64,000 bases of DNA from Protonemura montana (Eukaryota > Arthropoda > Insecta > Plecoptera > Nemouridae): the NCBI GenBank assembly GCA_947568835.1, contig OX387607.1, positions 1,736,001 to 1,800,000 on the forward strand, read 5' to 3'. How positions within the stretch are numbered: the stretch's first letter is position 1; every line of letters starts with the position of its first letter. Made by a program: the position numbers and the translations under genes. Under the pieces are notes generated by a model, which saw only the letters and a program-made list of their open reading frames with translations, made no database searches and had not been told where the DNA came from. Below, in pieces: positions 11,001 through 21,718 of the stretch.

Positions 11001-14000
11001 GCTAGTTGTCTCACACACTGAAGCTAGTTGTCTCAGACACTGAGGCTAGTTGTCTCAGACACTGAGGCTAGTTGTCTCACACACTGAGGCTAGTTGTCTC
11101 AGACACTGAAGCTAGTTGTCTCAGACACTGATGCTAGTTGTCTCAGACACTGATGCTAGTTGTCTCAGACACTGAGGCTAGTTGTCTCAGACACTGAGGC
11201 TAGTTGTCTCAGACACTGAGGCTAGTTGTCTCAGACACTGAGGCTAGTTGTCTCAGACACTGAAGCTAGTTGTCTCAGACACTGATGCTAGTTGTCTCAG
11301 ACACTGATGCTAGTTGTCTCAGACACTGAGGCTAGTTGTCTCAGACACTGAGGCTAGTTGTCTCAGACACTGAGGCTAGTTGTCTCAGACACTGAAGCTA
11401 GTTGTCTCAGACACTGATGCTAGTTGTCTCAGACACTGATGCTAGTTGTCTCAGACACTGAGGCTAGTTGTCTCAGTGAGAAATTTCGTCATGTGATCAT
11501 ATGATTCATTTAATTAAAATCTGCATCAGTTACTTTATGACAATACCGAGTCAATGTTCGATAATTTATGTCAAAATATTTTGCCATTTTTTCCTGCAAC
11601 ACAAATTGAGCAGCGCGTAACATGACATCGGGTGCTACCAGCCACTGATAAGTTTTTTTTTTAAACTCGTTATAAACTCGTAATTGGTAAATTTTTGTAA
11701 ATTGGTTCTGTAAAAAGTAAAAAAAAAATCAATTACTTACAAAACAAACAAAATGAACTTATACTGAAAGCTTCTTTTGGGGTTATGTCATTCTGTGACA
11801 ACTAGACCCATCATAGACTTTCAGCTTTACATTAAAAATTAATTATATTCATTTCATCATATTCATATATGATGAATATATGCACGATAAGTTTATATAA
11901 GAAAAATTATAAACAGACAATATGTTTACTTAAAAGAAAATAAATATTCACATTCAATTAGATGGACATTTTTACGTAAAATATGAAATAAATTAGCAGC
12001 AGAAAAGTTACTAACCACCTGTCAAAACAAAGAATCTCTTCCAGGAGTGTGAATTATGCACTGAAACGGATGAAATTTTCAGAATAGTAAGATATTTAGA
12101 CGTCAAAGTAACCCGGATCAGTATTTTGCTTCTGGTACTATTTGGAGTCGAGATTTTAACTCTGAGACAACAAGCCCCTGAGACTTTTAGGCCCCTCCTC
12201 CCCTATTGAGAACCACTGCAATAGACGTTATGAATTCAACATCAAAAATTATAGTGTGGGAAAAGAGAACCCCCGCGAAACTTGAATATGTGTGCCCGCA
12301 TAGCTCAGTTGGAAGAGTACCCGACCGGCAATTGGGTGGTCCCGGGTTCGTATCCCGGTTCGGTTGCAATTTTTCCAGTCTAGCTTGGTAATTCCACCAC
12401 CCTAGTGGAATCACCAGAAAAACCAAAAATACTGCATTAAAATTACAATTAATTATAATTAAAAGATTGAACAGATCCCAGGTCGGAGCTCCGCTAAAAT
12501 ATCGATCAGTCAGGCGATGCATAGGGGTGCGTTCTTGAACTGTGACGTACCGAAATTGAAGTTGATGCTAATTATCGTACCCTGAAGCGATATATGTCGG
12601 TGTAAATGTGGTGAAACGTACTAACAAGGTTGACAGCTTTAACCCTCTCTTGAACACGTTTTCCCGACTTCCCTCCAGCGCGAGATGCAAGAGGAGCGTT
12701 GCGACGCCAACAAAATCATCAGTTACAAACGACTCTGGCTCGAGCTAAGCCACCTGACAACTGACTTGTCGTCACATGTCTACCGGACCATGACAGTGCC
12801 GGTGCTCATCACTTTTTTCCTCATCACCCTCTCGGTCTATGGCTTCTTCGAGAGTCTGCGTGACCCTGTCTACGTGTCGTTCTACTCGTTCTGCATTTTC
12901 TTCAATGCGACTCCTTTGTTTCTCATCTGTAACAACGCGTACACCACCATGAGCAAGGTAAGGACAGCTTGAGGCTTTGTTTTCTTTGTCTGCTGAGCAG
13001 ACGAGCCGGCAACACGTGGTTACAGTGGTGACCACCCGATGGCTGTCAACTTGCGGCCGTTCTTTTTCACCAACCACTTTAATTAAATAGTTAAACCCCA
13101 AAATATCGATACTTGTGTATCAATCGTTGAGGTAAGCAATATTAAAGATTGAACGTAAACCATGCCCGAATGAGAACAATCTGCGAGAAATTACAAAACA
13201 ACTTTTTAACGCTTAAAACGACGGTGACTTCACCTAGAAGCTAATACCGTGTTCGTTAATATATAATCTGATTGATCAATTGTTTAGCTAAGATAATTCA
13301 ACATAGCGCCATAATCCTGGCTAAATTTCAAACTTAAGTTTTCCTACCTTAAACCTAAGCGATGCAAGTTTTTGCTACCAATATTGTGTCATGATAGCTA
13401 TTCTGTTCATCCAGTTAATCTTACCAACTTGCCCTCCTATCTTCAGGTGCGTGACCCGAGCATGAAGATACTGGTCACCGTACGCCGCTCAAGGGTGAAC
13501 GCCTCGTGCTGGCAAGCGGTAATTCGATTCCAGAGATTTCTTAAGACAATTAGGACCGAGGTGTTCTTAGCGTAACACATTTAATATGTTCTAGGTGAAT
13601 TCCTTCTTGGAAACGATTGACGAGTCACCACCAATCATCAGCCTGGGAGGATACGCAATCATCGACAGAAAGTTCCTCCATGCTGTACGTTTTGCCAGAC
13701 TAAAATTTTCTTTGAGAATTCTCTGTCAGTCTTTTCAGCACCGTGTTCGTTAACACTCGCATAATGCCAAAGTCGTTTTCCATCATTAAGTTAGGATATA
13801 AACATGGTACGCTCAAAGTTGAAGCAACTACCACCAAAGCTGGCCATTCTGCAGAGTAATATTACAAATATCTACAAAACCATACCGTTACCACCTAAAA
13901 AGAATATAAATAGTAAACAAACCAACAAGCTTATAAAATTATCTCTCTCAATTTGTGGTATTAGTGACATGGAAACTGACGACTTGCTGTGCTCCACAGG

Positions 14001-14137
14001 CGGGTGCCACTATTTCTACCTACCTGGTGGTCATCTTCCAGTTCCGCATGAGTCTTCAAGCGAACGTCAAGAAACCTGGCAATTATACCTATACCGGTGG
14101 CTTAGCAGGTGCTACTACATTCCCCTCGCTGGAATGA
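8090..14137 (+). CDS. Gustatory receptor GR-B, 8 exons, 405 aa
   Basis: Tandem paralogue of GR-A. Exons are 8090-8216, 8485-8587, 8938-9097, 9237-9485, 12679-12957, 13447-13518, 13595-13684 and 14000-14137. The six internal exons have exactly the same lengths as in GR-A (103, 160, 249, 279, 72, 90 nt) and the same phases. The protein is a 7-TM receptor ending with TYLVVIFQF (TM7 signature) after [11 protein letters not shown]. Shared landmarks with GR-A include [27 protein letters not shown] and [14 protein letters not shown]. The first and last exons differ most, and the C-terminal tail is unrelated to that of GR-A. Intron 4 has grown to 3.2 kb by insertion of a DNA transposon. As in GR-A, an acceptor-like TATTTCAG sits directly before the ATG. 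Confidence 0.88.
9560..12203. mobile_element. Non-autonomous DNA transposon with TIRs and TA target duplication
   Basis: The element lies within GR-B intron 4. Its left end GGGGAGGAGGAGTC and right end (reverse complement GGGGAGGAGGGGCC) form terminal inverted repeats flanked by TA on both sides (9558-9559 and 12204-12205), as in Tc1/mariner-type insertion. Subterminal CTAGTTGTCT occurs near the left end and inverted near 11808, with a diverged inverted form near 12166. No transposase frame is seen. Most of the interior is the 22-bp minisatellite. The class assignment rests on the TIR and TA duplication only. Confidence 0.65.
9768..11477 (+). repeat. 22-bp minisatellite, about 78 copies
   Basis: The unit is 22 bp and contains CTAGTTGTCTCAGACACTGA followed by a variable base (T, G or A) and G. 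Copies are nearly identical; other variants are rare (CACACAC for CAGACAC). Each unit includes the 11-bp palindrome TGTCT-C-AGACA. The CTAGTTGTCT part equals the subterminal motif of the surrounding transposon, so the array probably arose by amplification of that motif. Confidence 0.95.
12293..12392 (+). mobile_element. tRNA-derived SINE head fragment
   Basis: tRNA-like sequence with box A (TAGCTCAGTTGGAAGAG) and box B (GGGTTCGTATCCC), followed by ATTTTTCCAGTCTAGC. The presumed acceptor arms do not pair. A second degenerate copy with the same downstream sequence lies at 54170-54245, so this is a SINE family rather than a functional tRNA gene. Confidence 0.6.
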
Positions 14138-14189
14138 TCATCGAAACTCAGGACTCCTTCACTTGAAGAAAGTCTTTGTGGCTAGACTT

Positions 14190-14625
14190 AGGTCAGGTTT
14201 TGACAAAATCTCGCCTCCTAGTTGAAGTGTTAGTTGAAACTATTGCCATAACGACATCTAATCACATGCAGTGAAATTCAGATGTTTCTGTGAGCTAGAG
14301 ATCCAACTTATAGTTGAACATTTTGTTGAAACTGTTGCCATGACGACTTCCAATCACATGCAGTGAAATTCAGATGTTTCTGTGAGCTAGAGATCCAACT
14401 TATAGTTGAACATTTTGTTGAAACTGTTGCCATGACGACTTCCAATCACATGCAGTGAAATTCAGATGTTTCTGTGAGCTAGAGATCCAACTTATAGTTG
14501 AACATTTTGTTGAAACTGTTGCCATGGTGACTTCCAATCACATGCAGTGAAATTCAGATGTTTCTGTGAGCTAGAGATCCAACTTATAGTTGAACATTTT
14601 GGTAAAACCTGAACTTAGTGACTTT
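14190..14625 (+). mobile_element. MITE with four internal 92-bp units
   Basis: The ends are inverted (CAGGTTTTGACAAAATCTCG at left, reverse complement CAGGTTTTACCAAAATGTTC at right). The core unit, containing CTTCCAATCACATGCAGTG, repeats with a 92-bp period at about 14246, 14338, 14430 and 14522. Related copies are at 54871-55005 (one unit), 57408-57537 (one unit) and 62250-62670 (five units). It lies just after the GR-B stop codon, possibly in its 3' UTR. Confidence 0.75.
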
Positions 14626-15033
14626 GCGGGGACCGAGAGGAAAGAGGTATACACCTCAAAAAACAAAAAGACATTTCAAATATTTCTATTTATTCGTCAG
14701 AGGACTTCAATACTCAATGGGTTATCTAGAAAGTAAGTATTATAATCTGTAAGTATAATCTTAGTGTATCTGCTTTAGCTATTCTTATTAAAAGCTCTTT
14801 ATGTCGAGTAATTCTTCACTAGAGTACTTTAACTCATTGCACTACGGCATGTTATGAAAGGACTGAATATCAGTTGAGAATTCAGATACAAAGAGGCGGC
14901 TGTTGTCAACCAGTTTATTAAACACTTGTCAAACATTCAACCGACTAATTTTCTGTGAATTGAAACTAAAGCAGTGTTGGGTTCTTGGCCTGGCTTCTGT
15001 GGCCCCATATCCACTCCAAAGGCGTCAGACGGG

Positions 15034-16065
15034 CTAGAAGAGTTCCTGCAGCGACCCTCGTTGAATCCCAGGGAAGTGTTTCTTGTGCCCTTTAAGCTCC
15101 CCATGCATCATCATCTCGCGCGGAGGAGGCAGCACCCCCTCCTGGCTGATTCGTACCTGATCGAATAAAAGATATCAGATTCTATCAAACCTTTATCTCG
15201 CAGTGCATTGAGCCAGTCATGTCATATTCATTGTTCAAGAACGCAGTAAGGCGTTGACTCCAAGTTAGGGAAAAATTGATACGGGCGCAAGCCAAATTTA
15301 ATTTGTGTGTCTCCAAAACATTTTGTTATTATCAAATTCTTAGCTTAACGAATTGTTTGGCGTGTTGGAAACACCGGTTCTCGTTGGATCACCGAAGTTA
15401 AGCAACACTGCGCTGGGTCAGGTATTGGATGGGTGACCATCACACACATGACCAGTTCTGTTCGGGAGAGAGGTTGGAGGGATGAAAATTAAGCAACACT
15501 GCGCTGGGTCAGGTATTGGATGGGTGACCATCATACACATGACCAGTTCTGTTCGGGAGAGAGGTTGGAGGGATGAAAGTTAAGCAACACTGCGCTGGGT
15601 CAGGTATTGGATGGGTGACCATCATACACATGACCAGTTCTGTTCGGGAGAGAGGTTGGAGGGATGAAAGTTAAGCAACACTGCGCTGAGTCAGGTATTA
15701 GATGGGTGACCATCATACACATGACCAGTTCTGTTCGGGAGAGAGGTTGGAGGGATGAAAGTTAAGCAACACTGCGCTGAGTCAGGTATTGGATGGGTGA
15801 CCACCGAACGGTTTGGCCTGTTGGAAACACCGGACCTCGTGAGATTTGGTAATTGTAATTTTCCTCCCTTATAAAATAGATTAGGTGCATCTTCGTCCTC
15901 ATCATTGCCCACTCGTTGTGTGTGAAAGAAGGTGGGAGGGGGGGGGGGCAGGGGGTGAAACGACAAGTCACCTGACTGGCGTTGGCAAGGTCCCAGAAAT
16001 GTCGCCGTTGTACGCGGTCGAAATCCTCAGCAGGCATCATGTCCACGGCGCAGTTGCTGGCGTGT
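15034..16065 (-). CDS. Two candidate exons of an unidentified minus-strand gene
   Basis: Exon-like segments at 15972-16065 and 15034-15156. The first has a strong acceptor (pyrimidine-rich, CATTCCCCATCTCAG), one open phase reading about 31 residues (HASNCAVDMMPAEDF...), and a donor CAG|GTGACT in phase 0. The second follows an acceptor TTTTATTCGATCAG and reads in phase 0 for 40 residues (VRISQEGVLPPPREM...) to TAG. Both are GC-richer than their surroundings. I recognise no family, and no upstream exon or start was found. The segment at 14974-15168 is also open on the plus strand (64 codons), so the strand of the second exon is uncertain. The intron between them holds the 5S-derived array. Treat as a hypothesis. 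Confidence 0.25.
15164..15169 (+). promoter_or_regulatory. Possible polyadenylation signal AATAAA
   Basis: This is the first clear AATAAA downstream of GR-B on the plus strand, about 1 kb after its stop codon. If used, the MITE would be inside the GR-B 3' UTR. It conflicts with the minus-strand candidate exon just beside it. Confidence 0.2.
15350..15840 (+). mobile_element. 5S-rRNA-derived SINE array, about 5 units
   Basis: It begins with a 5S-like 5' half (GTTGGAAACACCGGTTCTCG, then GATCACCGAAGTTAAGCAAC). This is followed by repeats of a roughly 91-bp unit made of the 5S 3' half (AAGCAACACTGCGCTGGGTC to GGATGGGTGACCA, covering the internal Pol III control region) plus a non-5S tail (CATGACCAGTTCTGTTCGGG...GGAGGGATGAAA). 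It ends with another 5' half. The 3' end of true 5S rRNA is absent, so this is a SINE3-type element and not 5S rDNA. Confidence 0.85.
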
Positions 16066-16702
16066 CTGAGATGGGGAATGAGCAACGGAACGAGGAAGTT
16101 AAGCGCTACTTTAACGTACGGTATGAAACAAATTGTCTCTCAATTGGAGTGAACAGTTAGGCTGGCGTTACATTTTTCAGTAAGAAAAAAAATATATATA
16201 TTTGGATATTATTTTGTATCTTTAGGATATGAATTATGAGCTACTGTAACAAATATCTGACACAACCTTCGGTGACATTGAAAAAAAACAGCTACGCCAT
16301 TTTTCGGCAATTTTTTATAGCGGCACCAACACTGAGGTCCTCTTCCTCCGTACCTGATAATTTGTGGCAACGGCCGACGTATGAAACGCAGATGCTGTTG
16401 ACTGTGACTAGACATTTGTATCTTCTTGGTGTAGGGTTGCAGCTGACACTTTTTGCGACCAAACTAAAAACCATTGCTTAGAAACGTGACATAAGCTGTC
16501 TGTGTTGTATTGTATTGTATTGTATAGCGCATTAGGATAGGGAGGCATGTACGGTTTTGCTCTCCAAAATGGCAAATGTGTAACAAGCCCTACAGCCTAC
16601 AGGAAACAAAGTACAGAGTGCGATTTATTATCATTCAATAGTTCAGATAATTCTCTAGAGTTAGTTTTTTTTTTATTTTCATTTTTTTTTTATCTGTCAT
16701 AT

Positions 16703-19700
16703 CTAGCATTCCACTCTTCTGAACTTCTGGTTGTCCTGTCCATTGTTATTAAACGCGATGATCTTCGCTCCTGCCGTCTTCTCCTTCTCCTCGACGTCCA
16801 ACACCTTGCCGTTGCCGCTTCGCACGGTCTGGTCCTCGTCAAAAGACCACAGTTGGTTGGTGCCACCATGTTGCGGAAACATAATCACTCGGCTGGTCGC
16901 TTCGTTCACATCAAGTACCAGTCTGTAATAGAACAAATCGGTTCTTCAGCAAAGCTACCAAACATAGAATCTCCTATGCTACTCGTAGTAACATAAGATA
17001 GCAGAATTGAGAAGCTCTGTCAGGCGATCTCAGCATCTCCATGGCTACCAAACGTTGAATCTACCATTGAACCTCCTATGCTAGGCCATGATATACCCGT
17101 GGTAACATAAGATAGCAGAATTGAGAAGCTCTGTCAGGCGATCTCAGCATCTCCATGGCTACCAAACGTTGAATCTACCATTGAACCTCCTATGCTAGGC
17201 CATGATATACCCGTGGTAACATAAGATAGCAGAATTAAGAAGCTCTGTCAGGCGATCTCAGCATCTCCATGGCTACCAAACGTTGAATCTACCATTGAAC
17301 CTCCTATGCTAGGCCATGATATACCCGTGGTAACATAAGATAGCAGAATTGAGAAGCTCTGTCAGGCGATCTCAGCATCTCCATGGCTACCAAACGTTGA
17401 ATCTACCATTGAACCTCCTATGCTAGGCCATGATATACCCGTGGTAACATAAGATAGCAGAATTAAGAAGCTCTGTCAGGCGATCTCAGCATCTCCATGG
17501 CTACCAAACGTTGAATCTACCATTGAACCTCCTATGCTAGGCCATGATTTACCGTGGTAACATAAGATAGCAGAATTGAGAAGCTCTGTCAGGCGATCTC
17601 AGCATTTCCATGGCTACCAAACGTTGAATCTACCATGAAACCTCCTATGCTAGACCATGATATACCGTGGTAACATAAGATAGCAGAATTGAGAAGCTCT
17701 GTCAGGCGATCTCAGCATCTCCATGGCTACCAAACGTTGTATCTACCATTGAACCTCCTATGCTAGGCCATGATATACCCGTGGTAACATAAGATAGCAG
17801 AATTGAGAAGCTCTGTCAGGCGATCTCAGCATCTCCATGGCTACCAAACGTTGAATCTACCATTGAACTTCCTATGCTAGGCCATGATTTACCGTGGTAA
17901 CATAAGATAGCAGAATTGAGAAGCTCTGTCAGGCGATCTCAGCATCTCCATGGCTACCAAACGTTGAATCTACCATTGAACTTCCTATGCTAGGCCATGA
18001 TTTACCGTGGTAACATAAGATAGCAGAATTGAGAAGCTCTGTCAGGCGATCTCAGCATTTCCATGGCTACCAAACGTAGAATCTACCATGAAACCTCCTA
18101 TGCTAGACCATGATTTACCGTGGTAACATAAGATAGCAGAATTGAGAAGCTCTGTCAGGCGATCTCAGCATTTCCATGGCTACCAAACGTTGAATCTACC
18201 ATGAAACCTCCTATGCTAGACCATGATATACCGTGGTAACATAAGATAGCAGAATTGAGAAGCTCTGTCAGGCGATCTCAGCATCTCCATGGCTACCAAA
18301 CGTTGAATCTTCCATTGAACCTCCTATGCTAGGCCATGATATACCCGTGGTAACATAAGATAGCAGAATTGAGAAGCTCTGTCAGGCGATCTCAGCATCT
18401 CCATGGCTACCAAACGTTGAATCTACCATTGAACCTCCTATGCTAGGCCATGATATACCCGTGGTAACATAAGATAGCAGAATTGAGAAGCTCTGTCAGG
18501 CGATCTCAGCATCTCCATGGCTACCAAACGTTGAATCTACCATGAAACCTCCTATGCTAGACCATGATATACCGTGGTAACATAAGATAGCAGAATTGAG
18601 AAGCTCTGTCAGGCGATCTCAGCATCTCCATGGCTACCAAACGTTGAATCTACCATTGAACCTCCTATGCTAGGCCATGATATACCCGTGGTAACATAAG
18701 ATAGCAGAATTGAGAAGCTCTGTCAGGCGATCTCAGCATTTCCATGGCTACCAAACGTTGAATCTACCATGAAACCTCCTATGCTAGACCATGATATACC
18801 GTGGTAACATAAGATAGCAGAATTGAGAAGCTCTGTCAGGCGATCTCAGCATCTCCATGGCTACCAAACGTTGAATCTACCATTGAACCTCCTATGCTAG
18901 ACCATGATATACCCGTGGTAACATAAGATAGCAGAATTTTACATACACATCCAAGAGTTTTATACGCCGTTTAACACTAGGTGTAGAATGAATTGAAATA
19001 CATTGGCTATAATTTTACAAATAGGGATTCAAGTTATGTATTTTGGACAGATATCGAGAGCGAATTTCAACATATCATCTGCCCATCAATCAATTGATTG
19101 ATAGCAAATACCTTTGTGATTTTGGGTCAAAATCCAAGGCAAGCTCGATTTCAGAATCATTCAGTTTTCAACCTATTTGTTGACATTCTACTGGCAATCT
19201 TGATTGATGTTTTTAGCTGGTTACCAGGTTTATCGCTTCTCAGCACTTTACATCTTACCTTATCAAAATACCAATAATCCACGCTAAGTCTCGGAAGTGG
19301 CGCGATATTTTTCTTCTACAGGTCTTGCAAAATCGAGTAAACTTGTGATAATATTGATTGGCGTTGGATTTCGACACCAGGTTAGATTAGCGCGTTATCT
19401 ACAGGAGAATTATGTTTCGGAAAACTTAAGTTAGGATTAGGCCACGGTTTGGATAACGTGACATCATTACATTTCTGTCTCGTAACAAAACATTCGAACA
19501 TCTTGAAAAGTGGATCCAAGTTATAAACTTGTAAAGTGTCAATTTTGAGGAAAAACCATCTACTTTTGACGCTTAAACGAACGGTTTTTTTCTCTTGTGA
19601 ACCTGTCCCATGTTAATGGTCAAATTTTGTAGCAGTAAACATTTATTAGACACTTTTCCTGAATATTTTGGACGGGAACTCGTTCCAAGAAACATATACA

Positions 19701-20294
19701 TTTAAGATGTCTCTAAGAATCTCTGTAACCTGGTTTTCACAAAATTTTATAAAAGTGTCGTTGACTTAGTTTTTAGTTGTTTTTTCAACGCTGGAAACCG
19801 CAGATCTCTAGCGTGAAAAGTTTCTTTGATATCGGCGATAATACGCGAGGGTTCAATTGCTCGGCAGACTTTAGGGGTAAGTAATGTCGCGTCCTGGCTT
19901 TGAGGGATAAAATTGAACTTTCTATCCGGGTCTCAACGATTGTCTAAATGTGCTCAAGACGTGCCTCGTGCCCAAAAACGCAAAAAAGTGCCCAAAGGTG
20001 CCTATGAGTTGTCCATAGGACGTCCAAAAAGTGCTCAAAAAAAGCCTACAAATATGCCAAAAAAGTGTCCAAGATTTGCCACAAAAAGTGCTCAAGATTT
20101 GGCACAAGAAGCTCTTTGTCTTAAAAAGTGACTCACCCATTGAGTTCGCTGATGATCATCCCGCTCTGGTAGGTCCATTGTTGGTTGGGCTGCCCGTTAC
20201 GTTTGAACATGATTATCTCGGTGTTGGAATCCATGCTACTGTAAGGGATGTCCAACACGAGGCCAGTCTCCACGTTCTCGATGTAGAAAGGCAT
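16703..20294 (-). CDS. Single-domain beta-trefoil (ricin-B fold) lectin-like protein, 2 exons, 125 aa
   Basis: Exons are 20137-20294 and 16703-16922, joined by a GT-AG intron of 3.2 kb (donor GG|GTGAGT, phase 2). The 125 residues make one trefoil. Subdomain 1 ends in QPNQQW (residues 35-40) and subdomain 2 in GTNQLW (73-78). Subdomain 3 has DNQKF (116-120), with Phe replacing the usual Trp of the Q-x-W motif. Each subdomain also carries the L-D-V/I strand (VLDI, VLDV, VLDV). No toxin catalytic chain or signal peptide is present, so it is probably an intracellular or unconventionally released carbohydrate-binding protein. The ATG at 20294 follows an acceptor-like TTCTTGCCAG, so an upstream exon (possibly a fused domain) cannot be excluded. 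The intron carries the 114-bp satellite. Confidence 0.75.
16930..18940 (+). repeat. 114-bp satellite, about 17 copies, in the lectin intron
   Basis: The unit contains GTAACATAAGATAGCAGAAT and CTGTCAGGCGATCTCAGCAT, with a period of 114 bp (some units 113). Two sequence subtypes alternate irregularly: GAACCTCCTATGCTAGGCC and GAAACCTCCTATGCTAGACC. Divergence between units is only a few bases. Confidence 0.95.
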
Positions 20295-20897
20295 GCTGGC
20301 AAGAACACACTTTGGTCAACCCTGGTCGCAGGTTTACAATTTCTTTCTCTCACCAATAGCCCCGCACCCGCAGGGATGCCAAATATTGAAGTTTTCTAAA
20401 CTTTTCAATTAATTATGTGAATACTATGTCGCTAACTGTCTTAGTTTATTTTTAAAGCGGACAGACGTAAAAAGAACTGACTAATTATGATTCTTATCTT
20501 TATTGAAAAGATATCGTGTTTAATGAAAACAAAACGCAAGCAAACATTTGGATTTGGAACGAAACAAAGCAAACCCTAATAAAATGCTTACATGAAATTA
20601 ATAAATGCTTGTAATGAGATGGATGAACCTGACGTTCCGACATCAATTGGTCAATGTTTGGCTTCAAATAAGTGGGGTTAAGTCATTACTCTCCAAGTTC
20701 AGTGATTTGCTAACGATTTCTTTCTTTCCAACGAACAATGATAACTGCACCAAATCCTTTTTCCATGAGCCATGACGAAGGAAACGCTCTCAAAAACTTC
20801 CTTGCGATATCCCACAATGCAGGATAAGGAACAGGAACATCTTTCTGGAGCTAGAACTTCTACTATTCGTGAAGTCTGAAAGGAAGTCAATCCGTGG

Positions 20898-20995
20898 ACC
20901 CCCATTTCCATCTCCTAGACCCCCATTTTCATCTCCAAGACCCCCATTTCCATCTCCTAGACCCCAATTTTCATCTCCTAGAACCCCATTTTCGT
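20898..20995 (+). repeat. 21-bp tandem repeat, about 5 copies
   Basis: Units contain CCCCCATTTCCATCTCCTAG with C/T and A/T variants. Confidence 0.85.
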
Positions 20996-21602
20996 ACCGT
21001 ACGAACCACTTTGGTAAGCCATAGTTCAGTCCCACAAACCAACTGAACCGAATCCACAAATAAGAGCATCCATAATTTAAACATAAACGGCTCATCACAG
21101 CCTTCCACATGTACAGGGAATGTAAGCTTTGTTTATCCACATGTTTCCCTTACTTTACCGGGGGAAATCTATGGAGATAAACTCTGATTTTTTTCTGCTT
21201 TTTATATGATTTTTAACAGCCAATCCATTTGCTCGACATTATAACTAAACATTTCTAAACTTGTTGCACAAAGAAGATTTCTCTAAAAACTATTCTAAAA
21301 CCAGCAGAAAGTGAACAGAGCAATGTGCCACTTGAGAGTAAAGTCAACCATGAGTGATATTGATTCTGTAAACTACACCTGACTCACCTGGCTGATGGTT
21401 CTCTTCTGCAAAGCGTCGAGGTAACAAAGTGCCGCAAACACACTTTCTAACAGCTTTATATTGAGCAGATTTCTGATAAGAAAATTCTTATCAGAAAAAA
21501 TGATGTGTGCACGCATGGCGGGGGGCGGGAAGGGGGGGCTGTTTGCAAAGGTGTGCTCACCTTCTATCAGCAATAAGCAAACATTTTCTTGAAATTGCAA
21601 AT

Positions 21603-21712
21603 ACCGAACGGTTTGTTGCGTTGGAAACACCGGTCCTCGTGAGATCACCGAAGTGAAGCAACACTGCGCTGAATCAGGCATTGGATGAGTGACCACTGAA
21701 CGGTTTTTAGCT
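21603..21712 (+). mobile_element. 5S-derived SINE fragment
   Basis: It contains GTTGGAAACACCGGTCCTCG, then CACCGAAGTGAAGCAACACT, and ends after GAGTGACCACTGAACGG. It is a single copy without the tail repeat. Confidence 0.75.
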
Positions 21713-21718
21713 GTGATG

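Noticed and set aside
9768..11477. CRISPR-like regular array
   Set aside because: The units are directly contiguous with no unique spacers, and the host is a eukaryote; it is a minisatellite inside a transposon.
12295..12370. Functional tRNA gene
   Set aside because: Box A and box B are good, but the 5' and 3' ends do not form an acceptor stem, and a second copy with the same downstream sequence shows it is a SINE head.
15350..15840. 5S rRNA gene cluster
   Set aside because: Only the 5' and central parts resemble 5S; the 3' strand of helix I is replaced by an unrelated tail, and the units are truncated and dispersed in introns.
16292..16474. Small Cys-containing minus-strand frame (CNPTPRRYKCLV...) recalling cystine-knot peptides
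   Set aside because: The cysteine spacing fits no knot hormone (no C-x-G-x-C), a second frame is equally open, and there is no signal peptide.
20790..21140. Minus-strand open frame with Gly-Asp-Asn-Gly repeats
   Set aside because: It is the translation of a 21-bp tandem repeat, with no splice context, homologous domain or conserved flanks.
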